Positions 24,914-33,477 are shown, counted from the first letter of the stretch. The stretch is 64,000 bases of DNA from Streptomyces fagopyri (GCF_009498275.1 NZ_CP045643.1:6882001-6946000), one strand, 5' to 3'. Program-made: numbers and translations. Notes: generated by a model from the sequence alone, not told the origin.

Positions 24914-24936
24914 ACCGTACGACGCGCCACTGACAA
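24914..24936 (-). promoter_or_regulatory. RecA-NDp (PafBC-type) DNA-damage promoter of the alkyltransferase gene
   Basis: On the minus strand TTGTCAGTG is followed by exactly eight bases and TACGGT, a perfect match to the actinobacterial LexA-independent damage promoter TTGTCRGTG-N8-TAnnnT. The -10 ends seven bases before the ATG. Confidence 0.9.
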
Positions 24937-25041
24937 CGCCCGCGGGCCGCCCGTGGGCTGCCCGTGGTCCGAAGGGGCACGGCCGTGGCGCGGGCACTCC
25001 TCGGCGCCCGTGCCGCGGCCGACGGCCTCCGGATGGGCCGT

Positions 25042-25935
25042 TCAGCTCTCCTGCAGCGCGCTGCGGACCACGTCGGGCTTGTTCGTGATGACGCCGTCCA
25101 CGCCGTAGCCCGCGAGGCGCCGTGCGGCGTCCGGGTCGTCGACGGTCCAGGCGAAGACCCCCATCGGCCTGCCGTGCGGCCCCTTGAAGGCGTGGACCGT
25201 GGAGACGTAGCCGGAGGTGAGGGAGGCGCTGTCCGGGTTGATCAGGTCGGCGAAGCGCGCGTACTCGCGCAACCGCGCGTACGACGGCTTGCCAAGGAAC
25301 GCCGTCGTGATCCCCGGACGCAGATCGTGGACCGTTCGCACGCTCCGCGCGCTGAAACTCTGGACGACCAGCCGGTGCCGGAGGTGTTCCGGGTCGAGCC
25401 AGCCCTCGTTGCTCAGCAGTTCGAGGGTCTCCCGCTCGATGCCCGGGTACAGGTCGGGGTTCTTGATCTCCAGGAGGAGCTTCTGGTGGTTGTGCGACAC
25501 ACGCCGCATGTACTGGAGCAGCGTCGGCACGCGTGTACCGGCGTACCGACGGCCGGACCAGCTGCCCGCGTCGAGACGCGCGATCTCGGCGGCGGTGAAG
25601 TCCTTGACCTTCCAGGGGGCCCGGCGGGGATAGACCTTCTCGACATCGGTCGTGCGCGCCAGTGTGGCGTCGTGAAGGACGACCAGTTTCCCGTCCTTGG
25701 TGCGCTGGACGTCGTTCTCGACCCAGTCGAAACCCATCGCGGCGGCTTTGTCGATGGAGGCCAGGGTGTTCTCGGGCGCGTAGGCGGAAGCGCCGCGGTG
25801 CGCGACGATCACGACACCGCCGTCCGGGGAACCGGCCCGCGCGTGGGGAGTGGGGAGTATCGAGGTGGTGCCCCCGACAAGCACGGTGCCCCCGATGAGC
25901 GCCGTGGTCGTGGCGGCGGCAACGCGCGCGTGCAT
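25042..25935 (-). CDS. Secreted glycerophosphodiester phosphodiesterase
   Basis: A 297-residue enzyme that hydrolyses deacylated phospholipids to glycerol 3-phosphate and an alcohol. An N-terminal signal peptide ends near ARA (about residue 34). The GDPD core has HRG (H46-R47-G48), E55/N56, the metal pair E73 and D75, and H88 (LHD). It is a TIM-barrel of usual length. ATG at 25935 is preceded by GAGGAG. An 8-bp inverted repeat lies in its promoter region. The product is probably extracellular, scavenging phosphate or glycerol. Confidence 0.94.
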   Translation of the reverse strand: MHARVAAATTTALIGGTVLVGGTTSILPTPHARAGSPDGGVVIVAHRGASAYAPENTLASIDKAAAMGFDWVENDVQRTKDGKLVVLHDATLARTTDVEKVYPRRAPWKVKDFTAAEIARLDAGSWSGRRYAGTRVPTLLQYMRRVSHNHQKLLLEIKNPDLYPGIERETLELLSNEGWLDPEHLRHRLVVQSFSARSVRTVHDLRPGITTAFLGKPSYARLREYARFADLINPDSASLTSGYVSTVHAFKGPHGRPMGVFAWTVDDPDAARRLAGYGVDGVITNKPDVVRSALQES

Positions 25936-25952
25936 ACGTACTCCTCGCGTCG

Positions 25953-25979
25953 AACTGTCACTTACGGCTCAAGAGTGAC
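25953..25979 (-). promoter_or_regulatory. Inverted repeat upstream of the GDPD gene
   Basis: The perfect arms CTGTCACT (25953-25960) and AGTGACAG (25972-25979) have an 11-base spacer and start 18 bases upstream of the ATG. This is a probable operator overlapping the promoter. It does not look like the GTTCACC direct-repeat PHO box. Confidence 0.55.
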
Positions 25980-26130
25980 AGCAGAGGGTGACGCGTGGGG
26001 GAGGTGTGCCGGGCGCGGATCGCATGGAGTTGACCAAGTCCGCTCACCGGTAACGCACAAGTGCGGTGACATCGTGATTCTTTGCCGGAAAATCGTTCGG
26101 CCATTCCGGTGGGGGTCATACTCTCTGCCT

Positions 26131-26170
26131 CACCCCCGGCCGTTGAGACGGCCTGGGTGTGGGCGTTTTT
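26131..26170 (+). terminator. Terminator-like hairpin with T run in the leader of the MHYT gene
   Basis: CACCC (26131-26135) pairs with GGGTG (26155-26159), and inside it GGCCGT and ACGGCC enclose a TGAG loop. TTTTT at 26166-26170 follows shortly. No plus-strand gene ends upstream, so the structure lies in the 5' leader and could attenuate the MHYT gene. Confidence 0.5.
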
Positions 26171-26211
26171 CCGGAAATTTCTGGTGCAAAAGGGCGGGAA
26201 GGCAGCCGTAC

Positions 26212-27078
26212 ATGCAGGGCACGATCGACGGCTTCAGCTACGGACTCGTCACACCGGTGGTGGCGTTCCTCATGGCCTGCCTGGGTGGAGCGCTCGGCCT
26301 GCGGTGCACCACCAGATCGATGCTCGTCACCCGTTCGTGGCGGGCCGGCTGGCTCGCCCTCGGCTCGGCCGCGATCGCTTCGGGCATCTGGACCATGCAC
26401 TTCATCGCGATGATGGGATTCTCGGTCGAGGAGACCCCGATCCACTACGACAGGCCCACGACGTTCGCGAGTCTGGGCGTGGCCATCGTGATGGTCGGTG
26501 TCGGGATCTTCATCGTGGGCTACCGCGGGGCCACCGGGACGGCACTTTTCACCGGCGGCACCATCACCGGTCTGGGAGTCGCCTCCATGCACTACCTGGG
26601 CATGGCCGGAATGCGCCTGAACGGAAAGCTGGAGTACAACACGCTCACCGTGTCGGCCTCGGTCGTCATAGCCGTCGTCGCCGCCATCACCGCGCTGTGG
26701 GCGGCGGGCCAGGTCCGCGGATTCCTCTGGAGCGTGGGCGCCAGTCTCGTCATGGGGCTGGCTGTCAGCGGCATGCACTACACGGGCATGGCCGCCCTCA
26801 GCGTCCATCTCCACCACACCTCCAGCACCCCCGCGGGCGATTCGGCCACCTCCCTGCTCGCGCCCATGATGATCGGCCCGCTGGTCTTCCTCTGCCTGGC
26901 CGGAGTCGTCGTGATGTTCGACCCCCTGATGGTGCTGGGCAAGCCGGACCGGACCCCCGTGGAGCGCAGACCCGGTATTCCGGCCCACTCCGTCGGTCTC
27001 CGCCCCGGCCGCCGACCGCGGCGGCACCCGGGCCGCGACCGTGCGCACGGTCGCGTGCGCACCCCGCAGAGCCGGTGA
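26212..27078 (+). CDS. MHYT-domain integral membrane sensor
   Basis: A 288-residue membrane protein with seven predicted transmembrane helices and the three MHYT repeats: [21 protein letters not shown] and [10 protein letters not shown]. The conserved Met/His residues are proposed to bind copper and sense oxygen, CO or NO. Unlike the founding members, it has no GGDEF/EAL output domain, only a short Arg/Pro-rich cytoplasmic tail. ATG 26212 is preceded by GGGAAGG. It ends 40 bases before uvrB. Confidence 0.92.
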   Translation: MQGTIDGFSYGLVTPVVAFLMACLGGALGLRCTTRSMLVTRSWRAGWLALGSAAIASGIWTMHFIAMMGFSVEETPIHYDRPTTFASLGVAIVMVGVGIFIVGYRGATGTALFTGGTITGLGVASMHYLGMAGMRLNGKLEYNTLTVSASVVIAVVAAITALWAAGQVRGFLWSVGASLVMGLAVSGMHYTGMAALSVHLHHTSSTPAGDSATSLLAPMMIGPLVFLCLAGVVVMFDPLMVLGKPDRTPVERRPGIPAHSVGLRPGRRPRRHPGRDRAHGRVRTPQSR

Positions 27079-27088
27079 TCGGACCCCG

Positions 27089-27111
27089 TTGTCAGTGCGG
27101 GGTCGTACGGT
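27089..27111 (+). promoter_or_regulatory. RecA-NDp (PafBC-type) DNA-damage promoter of uvrB
   Basis: TTGTCAGTG (27089-27097), eight bases, TACGGT (27106-27111): a perfect match to TTGTCRGTG-N8-TAnnnT. Seven bases separate the -10 from the uvrB ATG, so the mRNA is probably leaderless. The spacing is too short for a normal -35/-10 pair. Confidence 0.92.
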
Positions 27112-27118
27112 GGAACCC

Positions 27119-29251
27119 ATGCGGCCCGTATCAAAGATCGAACGTTCGGTGGCGCCCTTCGAGGTCGTCAGCTCCTACCAGCCGAGCGGTGACCAGCCGG
27201 CGGCCATCGCCGAGCTGGACAAGCGCGTCCGGGCAGGTGAGAAGGACGTCGTCCTGCTGGGCGCGACCGGCACTGGCAAGTCCGCCACCACCGCGTGGAT
27301 GATCGAGAAGCTCCAGCGCCCCACGCTCGTCATGGCACCGAACAAGACGCTGGCCGCCCAGCTGGCCAACGAGTTCCGCGAGCTGCTCCCGAACAACGCG
27401 GTCGAGTACTTCGTCTCGTACTACGACTACTACCAGCCCGAGGCCTACGTCCCCCAGTCGGACACCTACATCGAGAAGGACTCCTCGATCAACGAGGAGG
27501 TCGAGCGGCTGCGCCACTCCGCGACCAACTCGCTGCTCACCCGGCGCGACGTCGTGGTGGTCGCCTCGGTCTCCTGCATCTACGGCCTCGGGACGCCGCA
27601 GGAATACGTCGACCGGATGGTCAGCCTCAAGGTCGGCGACGAGATCGACCGTGACGACCTGCTGCGCCGCTTCGTCGACATCCAGTACACCCGTAACGAC
27701 GTGGCTTTCGCCCGGGGCACCTTCCGGGTCCGCGGCGACACCATCGAGATCTTCCCGGTCTACGAGGAGCTCGCCGTCCGCATCGAGATGTTCGGCGACG
27801 AGATCGAGGCGCTCTCCACGCTGCACCCGCTCACCGGCGAGGTCATCAGCGACGACGAGCAGATCTACGTGTTCCCGGCGACCCACTACGTGGCCGGTCC
27901 CGAGCGCATGGAGCGCGCCGTCAACGACATCGAGAAGGAGCTAGGCGGGCGTCTCGCCGAGCTGGAGAAGCAGGGCAAGCTCCTGGAGGCCCAGCGGCTG
28001 CGCATGCGCACCACGTACGACCTCGAGATGCTGCGCCAGATCGGCTCCTGCTCCGGCGTGGAGAACTACTCGATGCACTTCGACGGACGTGAGCCGGGCT
28101 CCCCGCCGAACACGCTCATCGACTACTTCCCGGACGACTTCCTGCTCGTCATCGACGAGTCGCACAACACGGTGCCGCAGATCGGCGCCATGTACGAGGG
28201 CGACGCCTCGCGCAAGCGCACGCTCGTCGACCACGGCTTCCGGCTGCCCTCCGCCCTGGACAACCGCCCCCTGAAGTGGGAGGAGTTCCAGAAGCGCATC
28301 GGACAGACCGTCTACCTGTCGGCGACCCCGGGCAAGTACGAACTCTCCCGCGCGGACGGCTACGTCGAGCAGATCATCCGGCCCACCGGACTGATCGACC
28401 CCGAGGTCGTCGTCAAGCCCACCGAGGGCCAGATCGACGACCTGGTGCACGAGATCCGCCTGCGTACGGAGAAGGACGAACGCGTCCTGGTCACCACGCT
28501 CACCAAGAAGATGGCCGAGGACCTCACCGACTACTTCCTGGAACTCGGCATCCAGGTGCGCTACCTGCACAGCGACGTCGACACCCTGCGCCGGGTCGAG
28601 CTGCTGCGGGAACTGCGCGCGGGCGAGTTCGACGTCCTGGTCGGCATCAACCTGCTGCGAGAGGGCCTCGACCTGCCCGAGGTGTCCCTGGTGTCGATCC
28701 TCGACGCCGACAAGGAGGGCTTCCTGCGCTCGGGCACCTCCCTGATCCAGACCATCGGCCGCGCCGCGCGCAACGTCTCAGGCCAGGTCCACATGTACGC
28801 CGACCGGATCACCCCGGCGATGGAGAAGGCCATCGACGAGACCAACCGGAGGCGCGAGAAGCAGGTCGCGTACAACGAGGAGAGGGGCATCGACCCGCAG
28901 CCCCTCCGCAAGAAGATCAACGACATCGTGGCGCAGATCGCCCGCGAGGACGTCGACACGGAGCAGCTGCTCGGCTCGGGCTACCGCAAGACGAAGGACG
29001 GCAAGGGCGCCAAGGCCCCGGTGCCCTCGCTCGGCGGCAAGGCGGCCAAGTCCGGCAAGAACGCCAAGAACGCGGCGAAGGTCCCGACCGACCAGCCCGC
29101 GGCCGAGCTCGCCGGGCAGATCGAGGAGCTGACGGAGCGCATGCGGGCCGCCGCGGCGGACCTCCAGTTCGAGATCGCGGCCCGGCTGCGCGACGAGGTG
29201 TCGGAGATGAAGAAGGAACTGCGTCAGATGAAGGAGGGGGGCCTGGCCTGA
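27119..29251 (+). CDS. uvrB: UvrABC excinuclease subunit B
   Basis: A 710-residue helicase-like subunit that verifies DNA damage and loads UvrC in nucleotide excision repair. Walker A is GATGTGKS (residues 48-55); the beta-hairpin region with [17 protein letters not shown] follows near residue 100. The helicase motifs include DESH and GRAARN. A C-terminal UVR domain lies near 670-705 for UvrA/UvrC contact. Between the helicase and UVR domains lies a Lys/Ala/Gly-rich linker (about 620-660) longer than in E. coli. Its promoter carries a perfect DNA-damage motif. Confidence 0.98.
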   Translation: MRPVSKIERSVAPFEVVSSYQPSGDQPAAIAELDKRVRAGEKDVVLLGATGTGKSATTAWMIEKLQRPTLVMAPNKTLAAQLANEFRELLPNNAVEYFVSYYDYYQPEAYVPQSDTYIEKDSSINEEVERLRHSATNSLLTRRDVVVVASVSCIYGLGTPQEYVDRMVSLKVGDEIDRDDLLRRFVDIQYTRNDVAFARGTFRVRGDTIEIFPVYEELAVRIEMFGDEIEALSTLHPLTGEVISDDEQIYVFPATHYVAGPERMERAVNDIEKELGGRLAELEKQGKLLEAQRLRMRTTYDLEMLRQIGSCSGVENYSMHFDGREPGSPPNTLIDYFPDDFLLVIDESHNTVPQIGAMYEGDASRKRTLVDHGFRLPSALDNRPLKWEEFQKRIGQTVYLSATPGKYELSRADGYVEQIIRPTGLIDPEVVVKPTEGQIDDLVHEIRLRTEKDERVLVTTLTKKMAEDLTDYFLELGIQVRYLHSDVDTLRRVELLRELRAGEFDVLVGINLLREGLDLPEVSLVSILDADKEGFLRSGTSLIQTIGRAARNVSGQVHMYADRITPAMEKAIDETNRRREKQVAYNEERGIDPQPLRKKINDIVAQIAREDVDTEQLLGSGYRKTKDGKGAKAPVPSLGGKAAKSGKNAKNAAKVPTDQPAAELAGQIEELTERMRAAAADLQFEIAARLRDEVSEMKKELRQMKEGGLA

Positions 29252-29332
29252 CGCCCCCTTCGACCGTGCCGGACCTCGGCCGATGCGCGCTGTGTTGCAA
29301 GACCGACACAAAGCGCGCCGCGGGGTTCGGCA

Positions 29333-29355
29333 GTGTCGGTGGCGCTGCGTAGGGT
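29333..29355 (+). promoter_or_regulatory. RecA-NDp-like DNA-damage promoter of the TerD gene
   Basis: GTGTCGGTG (29333-29341), eight bases, TAGGGT (29350-29355): only the first base differs from TTGTCRGTG-N8-TAnnnT. An alternative reading as an ordinary promoter (TTCGGC, 18 bases, TAGGGT) shares the same -10. Confidence 0.7.
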
Positions 29356-29411
29356 TCTGGTCATCCGTGGATTCCGCGGCAACAGGGGACAGTTCGAGAG
29401 GGGATCAGCGC

Positions 29412-29990
29412 GTGACGGTCAACATGACCAAGGGTCAGGCCATCAGTCTGCAGAAGAACGACGGGGGGACCCTCACGGCGGTACGCATGGGGCTCGGCTG
29501 GCAGGCGGCACCCCGGCGCGGCCTGTTCGGCTCGCGCACCCGGGAGATCGACCTCGACGCCTCCGCCGTGCTCTTCGCGGACAAGCAGCCCGTCGACGTG
29601 GTGTTCTTCCGTCACCTCGTCAGCGACGACGGCTCGGTGCGCCACACCGGTGACAACGTGGTCGGCGGCGCGGGCCAGGGCGGTGACGACGAGTCGATCC
29701 TCGTCGACCTGCAACGCATCCCGGTCCACATCGACCAGATCGTCTTCACCGTGAACTCCTTCACGGGCCAGACGTTCCAGGAGGTGCAGAACGCGTTCTG
29801 CCGTCTGGTCGACGAGACGAACGGCCAGGAACTCGCCCGCTACACCCTCGCGGGCGGCGGCCAGTACACGGCCCAGATCATGGCGAAGGTGCACCGCTCC
29901 GGCGCGGGCTGGCAGATGACGGCCATCGGCACACCGGCCAACGGCCGCACCTTCCAGGACCTGATGCCCACGATCACCCCGCACCTGTAG
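29412..29990 (+). CDS. TerD-family stress protein
   Basis: A 192-residue cytoplasmic TerD-domain protein of the tellurium/general-stress family, which binds Ca2+. Typical signatures are IDLDASAVLF, VVFFRHLVSDDGSVRHTGDN, GDDESILVDL and FTVNSFTGQTFQEVQNAFCRL (as separate motifs). The acidic residues of DDES and GDN are the expected calcium ligands. GTG at 29412 with AGAGGGGA upstream is preferred; ATG at 29424 is possible. It is followed 43 bases later by a second, larger TerD gene, probably in the same operon. Confidence 0.94.
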   Translation: MTVNMTKGQAISLQKNDGGTLTAVRMGLGWQAAPRRGLFGSRTREIDLDASAVLFADKQPVDVVFFRHLVSDDGSVRHTGDNVVGGAGQGGDDESILVDLQRIPVHIDQIVFTVNSFTGQTFQEVQNAFCRLVDETNGQELARYTLAGGGQYTAQIMAKVHRSGAGWQMTAIGTPANGRTFQDLMPTITPHL

Positions 29991-30033
29991 GCAGCCCGAC
30001 CGTAGGCACGAAGCGACACAGGGGGACAAGGCG

Positions 30034-32067
30034 ATGACGGCCGAGCTGGTCCGGGGGCAGAACCACCCGCTCTCCCAGGTCCGTCTTGAGGTCCGTGTCT
30101 CGGCCGGCCGGCCGGTCGTGGCCGGGGCCACGCTCAGCGACGAGCAGGGCCGGGTCCGGGGCGTCGAATGGGTGGCGCACCCGGGCGCGCCCACCCTCCC
30201 CGGGCTGGAGGTCTCCAAGCAGGCGGCGGCGGACCACCGCCTCGCGTTCGATCTCGACGCCCTGCCGGGGACCGTGCACCGGGTCAGCGTGCTGCTCGCA
30301 CTGCCGACCGGCGTCGGTCCGGCCCGGTTCGGCGCCGTGGCCGCCCCCTTCGTCGCCGTGACCGGACTCGACGGCTCCGAGGTCGCCAGCTACACCATCA
30401 CCGGCCTGGACGCCGAGTCGGCCGTCGTCGCCCTGGAGCTCTACCGCAGACAGGGCGCCTGGAAGGTACGCGCGGTCGGCCAGGGGTACGCGGGCGGCCT
30501 CGCCGAACTCCTCACGGACCAGGGACTGCCCGAGGCCCGCCGGCTCGCGGACAGCATCGACGAGGCGGTGGCACAGGGGCTGGCCCGCTCGGTGTCGGTG
30601 CCCCCGCCCCGGACGCCGGACGCCGACCGCTCACGGCAGGCGGCCGCCTCGGCACCGGGACCGGATCAGCCGTACGCCGGACCGCAGGGCGCCTCCGGGA
30701 CCGTACCGCCGCTCCAGACCCCTTCCCCGTCCCCGTACGACACGCCCGGCGGGCAGGGGGCCACCGTGCCGCAGCCGGGGTACCAGGGTGGCGGGCCCGC
30801 ACCGACCGATCCGCCCGCGGTCGCCCAGCCGGCCGCACCTTCCACCGGCCCGGTCGACTACAGCCACCCCGGACGGCAGACCTCCGCGCCGCCCCCGCCC
30901 CCGCCCACCGCGCCGCCGGCCCCACCGGGACAGCCCGCGCGGCCCGTCGCGGGGGACGCGACCGGCTGGTCCATGGAGGAGCGGCTCTACAACCAGGTGT
31001 GGGGGATGTTCGAGGACCTGGCCCGCACCGCGGCCGCCTATCGCAGTGCCGTCGACTTCGCCGACTCGCGCATGGAGCAGGAACTCGACAGGGCGCTGTC
31101 CGACCCGCGCAGCCGGATCGGCGGGCAGGGCGACGCCGCTCGCGAGGCCGCCCGGGCCAAGCACGCCGACCTGGTCGACCAGGCCCGCGCGGCGCTCGAC
31201 CGCGACCTCTCCCAGCTCACCGCCGAGTCCGACGTCGTCGAGCCCGCGCTGCCCGCGGCGTACGCGCGCTGGGACAACCCGGTCTGGCACGGCTACCGGG
31301 TACCCATGGAGATCCCCATGGCCGTGCGCCTCGGCGACCTCCGTCTGCCCGAGAGCGAGGAACTGAGCATTCCGATGCTGGTCAGGCTGCCGCTGGAGCG
31401 CGGCCTGTGGATCGACAGCGGGCGAGCCGCGTCGGCTGACGCGCTCGCCGACCCCGACGAGCTGCGACGCCTCGCGATGGACACGGCGGTGGCGAACGCC
31501 GCGCGGCTGCTCGCCGTCTATCCCGCGGGCGAGTTCACGGCGCACGTCATCGACCCGGCCGGTTCGGCGGCGTCGTCCCTCGCGCCGCTGGTGCGCTCCG
31601 GAGTGCTGGACGGTCCGCCCGCGGCCGGCGCCACGGGTGTGGCCGACGTCCTGGCCCGGCTCACCCAGCGTGTGGACCTGGTGCAGATGGCGGTGCGCGC
31701 CGGAGCCGCCGACTCGCTGCCGCCGGGCCTCGACACCGCCGAGCAGTTGCTGATCGTCAACGACTTCCCGCACGGCTTCGACGACCGCGCCGTGACCCAG
31801 CTGCGCTATCTCGCGGACGAGGGACCGGCCGTCGGCGTCCATCTGATGCTGGTGGCCGACCGGGAGGACGCCGCCGGGTTCGGGCCCCTGCTGGACCCTC
31901 TGTGGCGTGCGCTGCTGCGGCTCACGCCGGTGCCCGACGATCACCTCGCCGACCCGTGGGTCGGTCACGCCTGGACGTACGAGCCCGCGCTCGTCCCGCC
32001 GGGCAGCCAGGTGCTCCAGCAGGTGCTCTCCCAGGTCGCGGCGGCCCGCCGTCCGTGGAACCGCTGA
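30034..32067 (+). CDS. TerD-like protein fused to a degenerate FtsK/HerA-like domain
   Basis: A 677-residue protein in three parts. Residues 1-185 are a TerD-like beta domain. Residues 190-310 are a Pro/Gln/Ala-rich linker. Residues 312-677 begin with a coiled-coil-like helix (WSMEERLYNQVWGMFEDLAR) and end with a domain resembling FtsK/SpoIIIE ATPases (IPMLVRLPLERGLWIDSG, LIVNDFPHGF, GPAVGVHLMLVADRED). The P-loop lysine is missing: the Walker A position reads DSGRAAS. It therefore probably binds without hydrolysing, perhaps scaffolding. It follows the TerD gene after 43 bases. Confidence 0.82.
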   Translation: MTAELVRGQNHPLSQVRLEVRVSAGRPVVAGATLSDEQGRVRGVEWVAHPGAPTLPGLEVSKQAAADHRLAFDLDALPGTVHRVSVLLALPTGVGPARFGAVAAPFVAVTGLDGSEVASYTITGLDAESAVVALELYRRQGAWKVRAVGQGYAGGLAELLTDQGLPEARRLADSIDEAVAQGLARSVSVPPPRTPDADRSRQAAASAPGPDQPYAGPQGASGTVPPLQTPSPSPYDTPGGQGATVPQPGYQGGGPAPTDPPAVAQPAAPSTGPVDYSHPGRQTSAPPPPPPTAPPAPPGQPARPVAGDATGWSMEERLYNQVWGMFEDLARTAAAYRSAVDFADSRMEQELDRALSDPRSRIGGQGDAAREAARAKHADLVDQARAALDRDLSQLTAESDVVEPALPAAYARWDNPVWHGYRVPMEIPMAVRLGDLRLPESEELSIPMLVRLPLERGLWIDSGRAASADALADPDELRRLAMDTAVANAARLLAVYPAGEFTAHVIDPAGSAASSLAPLVRSGVLDGPPAAGATGVADVLARLTQRVDLVQMAVRAGAADSLPPGLDTAEQLLIVNDFPHGFDDRAVTQLRYLADEGPAVGVHLMLVADREDAAGFGPLLDPLWRALLRLTPVPDDHLADPWVGHAWTYEPALVPPGSQVLQQVLSQVAAARRPWNR

Positions 32068-32084
32068 CCCTTCGAAGCGCTTCA

Positions 32085-32155
32085 CCAAGCATCGGTAAAG
32101 TGCTCTGACCAGCCAACTTGGCAGTTCTTTTACCAATCCCTTTACCTTTGCTTGG
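32085..32155 (+). promoter_or_regulatory. Long inverted repeat embracing the terC promoter
   Basis: CCAAGCATCGGTAAAG (32085-32100) is repeated inverted at 32140-32155 with two mismatches. The second arm covers the -35 hexamer TTTACC (32141-32146) of a promoter whose -10 is TACTCT (32165-32170, 18-base spacer). A smaller palindrome, GCCAA-C-TTGGC, lies between the arms. The region is strikingly AT-rich for this genome. A repressor or activator site is likely. Confidence 0.7.
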
Positions 32156-32178
32156 TAATTCGGGTACTCTCGTTCTCA

Positions 32179-32306
32179 CGGAGGGGAGTACTCCCTACCT
32201 GCTGCGGCGTACCCGTCAATACGGATCTGGCCAGATCCCGGGGCGTCGGCCCGTGACCGGAAGGCGCATCACGCGCCCCATCGGACACGGGTGGAAGAGA
32301 CCTCCG
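32179..32306 (+). promoter_or_regulatory. yybP-ykoY (manganese) riboswitch upstream of terC
   Basis: The closing stem CGGAGG (32179-32184) / CCTCCG (32301-32306) carries the two family-defining segments, GGGGAGTA on the 5' side (32183-32190) and GAAGAGACC on the 3' side (about 32294-32302). This matches the yybP-ykoY class, which binds Mn2+ and commonly controls TerC/YkoY-type Mn exporters. It ends 46 bases before the terC GTG, so control may be at translation or by transcription read-through. Confidence 0.85.
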
Positions 32307-32352
32307 GTAGCGACGACGCTGAAATCTGCCGTTACGTACTGCCGGAGGCGCA

Positions 32353-33342
32353 GTGGATGTTTCCTTGACCCTTTGGGTCCTCACGATCTTGGGCCTCGCC
32401 GCCCTCATCGCGGTCGACTTCTTCATCGGCCGCAAACCGCACGACGTATCGATCAAGGAAGCCGGAATCTGGACGCTCGTCTGGATCGCCCTGGCCGGAC
32501 TGTTCGGACTGGGACTGCTCGTCTTCTCCGGCGGCCAGCCGGCCGGCGAGTTCTTCGCGGGCTTCATCACCGAGAAGTCGCTGAGCGTGGACAACCTCTT
32601 CGTCTTCGTCCTGATCATGGCGAAATTCGCGGTGCCCTCGCAGTACCAGCAGCGCGTGCTCCTCGTCGGTGTGCTCATAGCGCTCGTCCTGCGCGCGGTC
32701 TTCATCGCCGCGGGAGCCGCGATCATCGCGAACTTCGCGTGGGTCTTCTACATCTTCGGCGCGTTCCTCATCTACACGGCCTGGAAGCTGATCCAGGAGG
32801 CGCGGGCCGACGAGGACGAGGAGGAGTTCGAGGAGAACCGCCTGCTCAAGGCCGCGGAGAAGCGATTCGGTGTGGCCGACCGCTACCACGGCACCAAGCT
32901 GTGGATCCAGCAGAACGGCAAGCGCGTCATGACGCCGATGCTGGTCGTGATGCTCGCGATCGGCACCACGGACGTGCTCTTCGCGCTGGACTCCATCCCC
33001 GCGATCTTCGGTCTGACCCAGGACCCGTACATCGTCTTCACGGCCAACGCGTTCGCGCTGATGGGTCTGCGGCAGCTGTACTTCCTGATCGGCGGTCTGC
33101 TGAAGAAGCTGGTCCACCTCTCCTACGGCCTGTCGGTCATCCTCGGCTTCATCGGCGTCAAGCTCGTGCTGCACGCGCTCCACGAGTCCGGCGTCCACGT
33201 CCCCGAGATATCCATCCCGGTCTCGCTCGGTGTCATCTGCGCGGTCCTGATCGTCACGACGATCACCAGCCTGACGGCCACCAGGAGGCGGACGGCGCGG
33301 GAGAACTCCGAAGGCGCTCAGAAGGACAGCGTCGACGTCTGA
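32353..33342 (+). CDS. TerC-family membrane protein (Mn2+ exporter type)
   Basis: A 329-residue membrane protein with eight to nine transmembrane helices of the TerC/Alx family. Conserved acidic membrane residues are visible in ITEKSLSVDNLFVFVLI and IGTTDVLFALDSIPAIFG. Members with yybP-ykoY riboswitches export manganese and load exoenzymes with it; older annotation is tellurite resistance. GTG 32353 follows GGAGG at only four bases. It is transcribed from its own promoter, separated from the TerD pair by 285 bases that hold the operator and riboswitch. Confidence 0.95.
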   Translation: MDVSLTLWVLTILGLAALIAVDFFIGRKPHDVSIKEAGIWTLVWIALAGLFGLGLLVFSGGQPAGEFFAGFITEKSLSVDNLFVFVLIMAKFAVPSQYQQRVLLVGVLIALVLRAVFIAAGAAIIANFAWVFYIFGAFLIYTAWKLIQEARADEDEEEFEENRLLKAAEKRFGVADRYHGTKLWIQQNGKRVMTPMLVVMLAIGTTDVLFALDSIPAIFGLTQDPYIVFTANAFALMGLRQLYFLIGGLLKKLVHLSYGLSVILGFIGVKLVLHALHESGVHVPEISIPVSLGVICAVLIVTTITSLTATRRRTARENSEGAQKDSVDV

Positions 33343-33366
33343 CCGAGGCGGGTGCGGAACAAGCGT

Positions 33367-33408
33367 CCGGGGAGGGTCGCGCGGTGAACCGCCGCGCACC
33401 CCTCCCGG
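33367..33408 (+). terminator. Terminator downstream of terC
   Basis: CCGGGGAGGG at 33367-33376 can pair with the CCCCTCCCGG-like run ending at 33408. Inside it GCGCGG faces CCGCCGCGC around a TGAA loop. A long GC stem 25 bases after the terC stop. Confidence 0.7.
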
Positions 33409-33477
33409 TGCTTCCGGTCGCCGGGGGCGGCGCGCCATCGGAATGCGGGGGCCGCCCACCCCTGCGACGATCGCTGC

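Noticed and set aside
26040..26211. Riboswitch (cyclic-di-AMP or similar) before the MHYT gene
   Set aside because: No conserved aptamer segments recognised; only a hairpin with a T run is supported.
27134..27143. CGAACGTTCG as a LexA box at the start of uvrB
   Set aside because: The halves lack the four-base spacer of the SOS consensus and lie inside the coding sequence.
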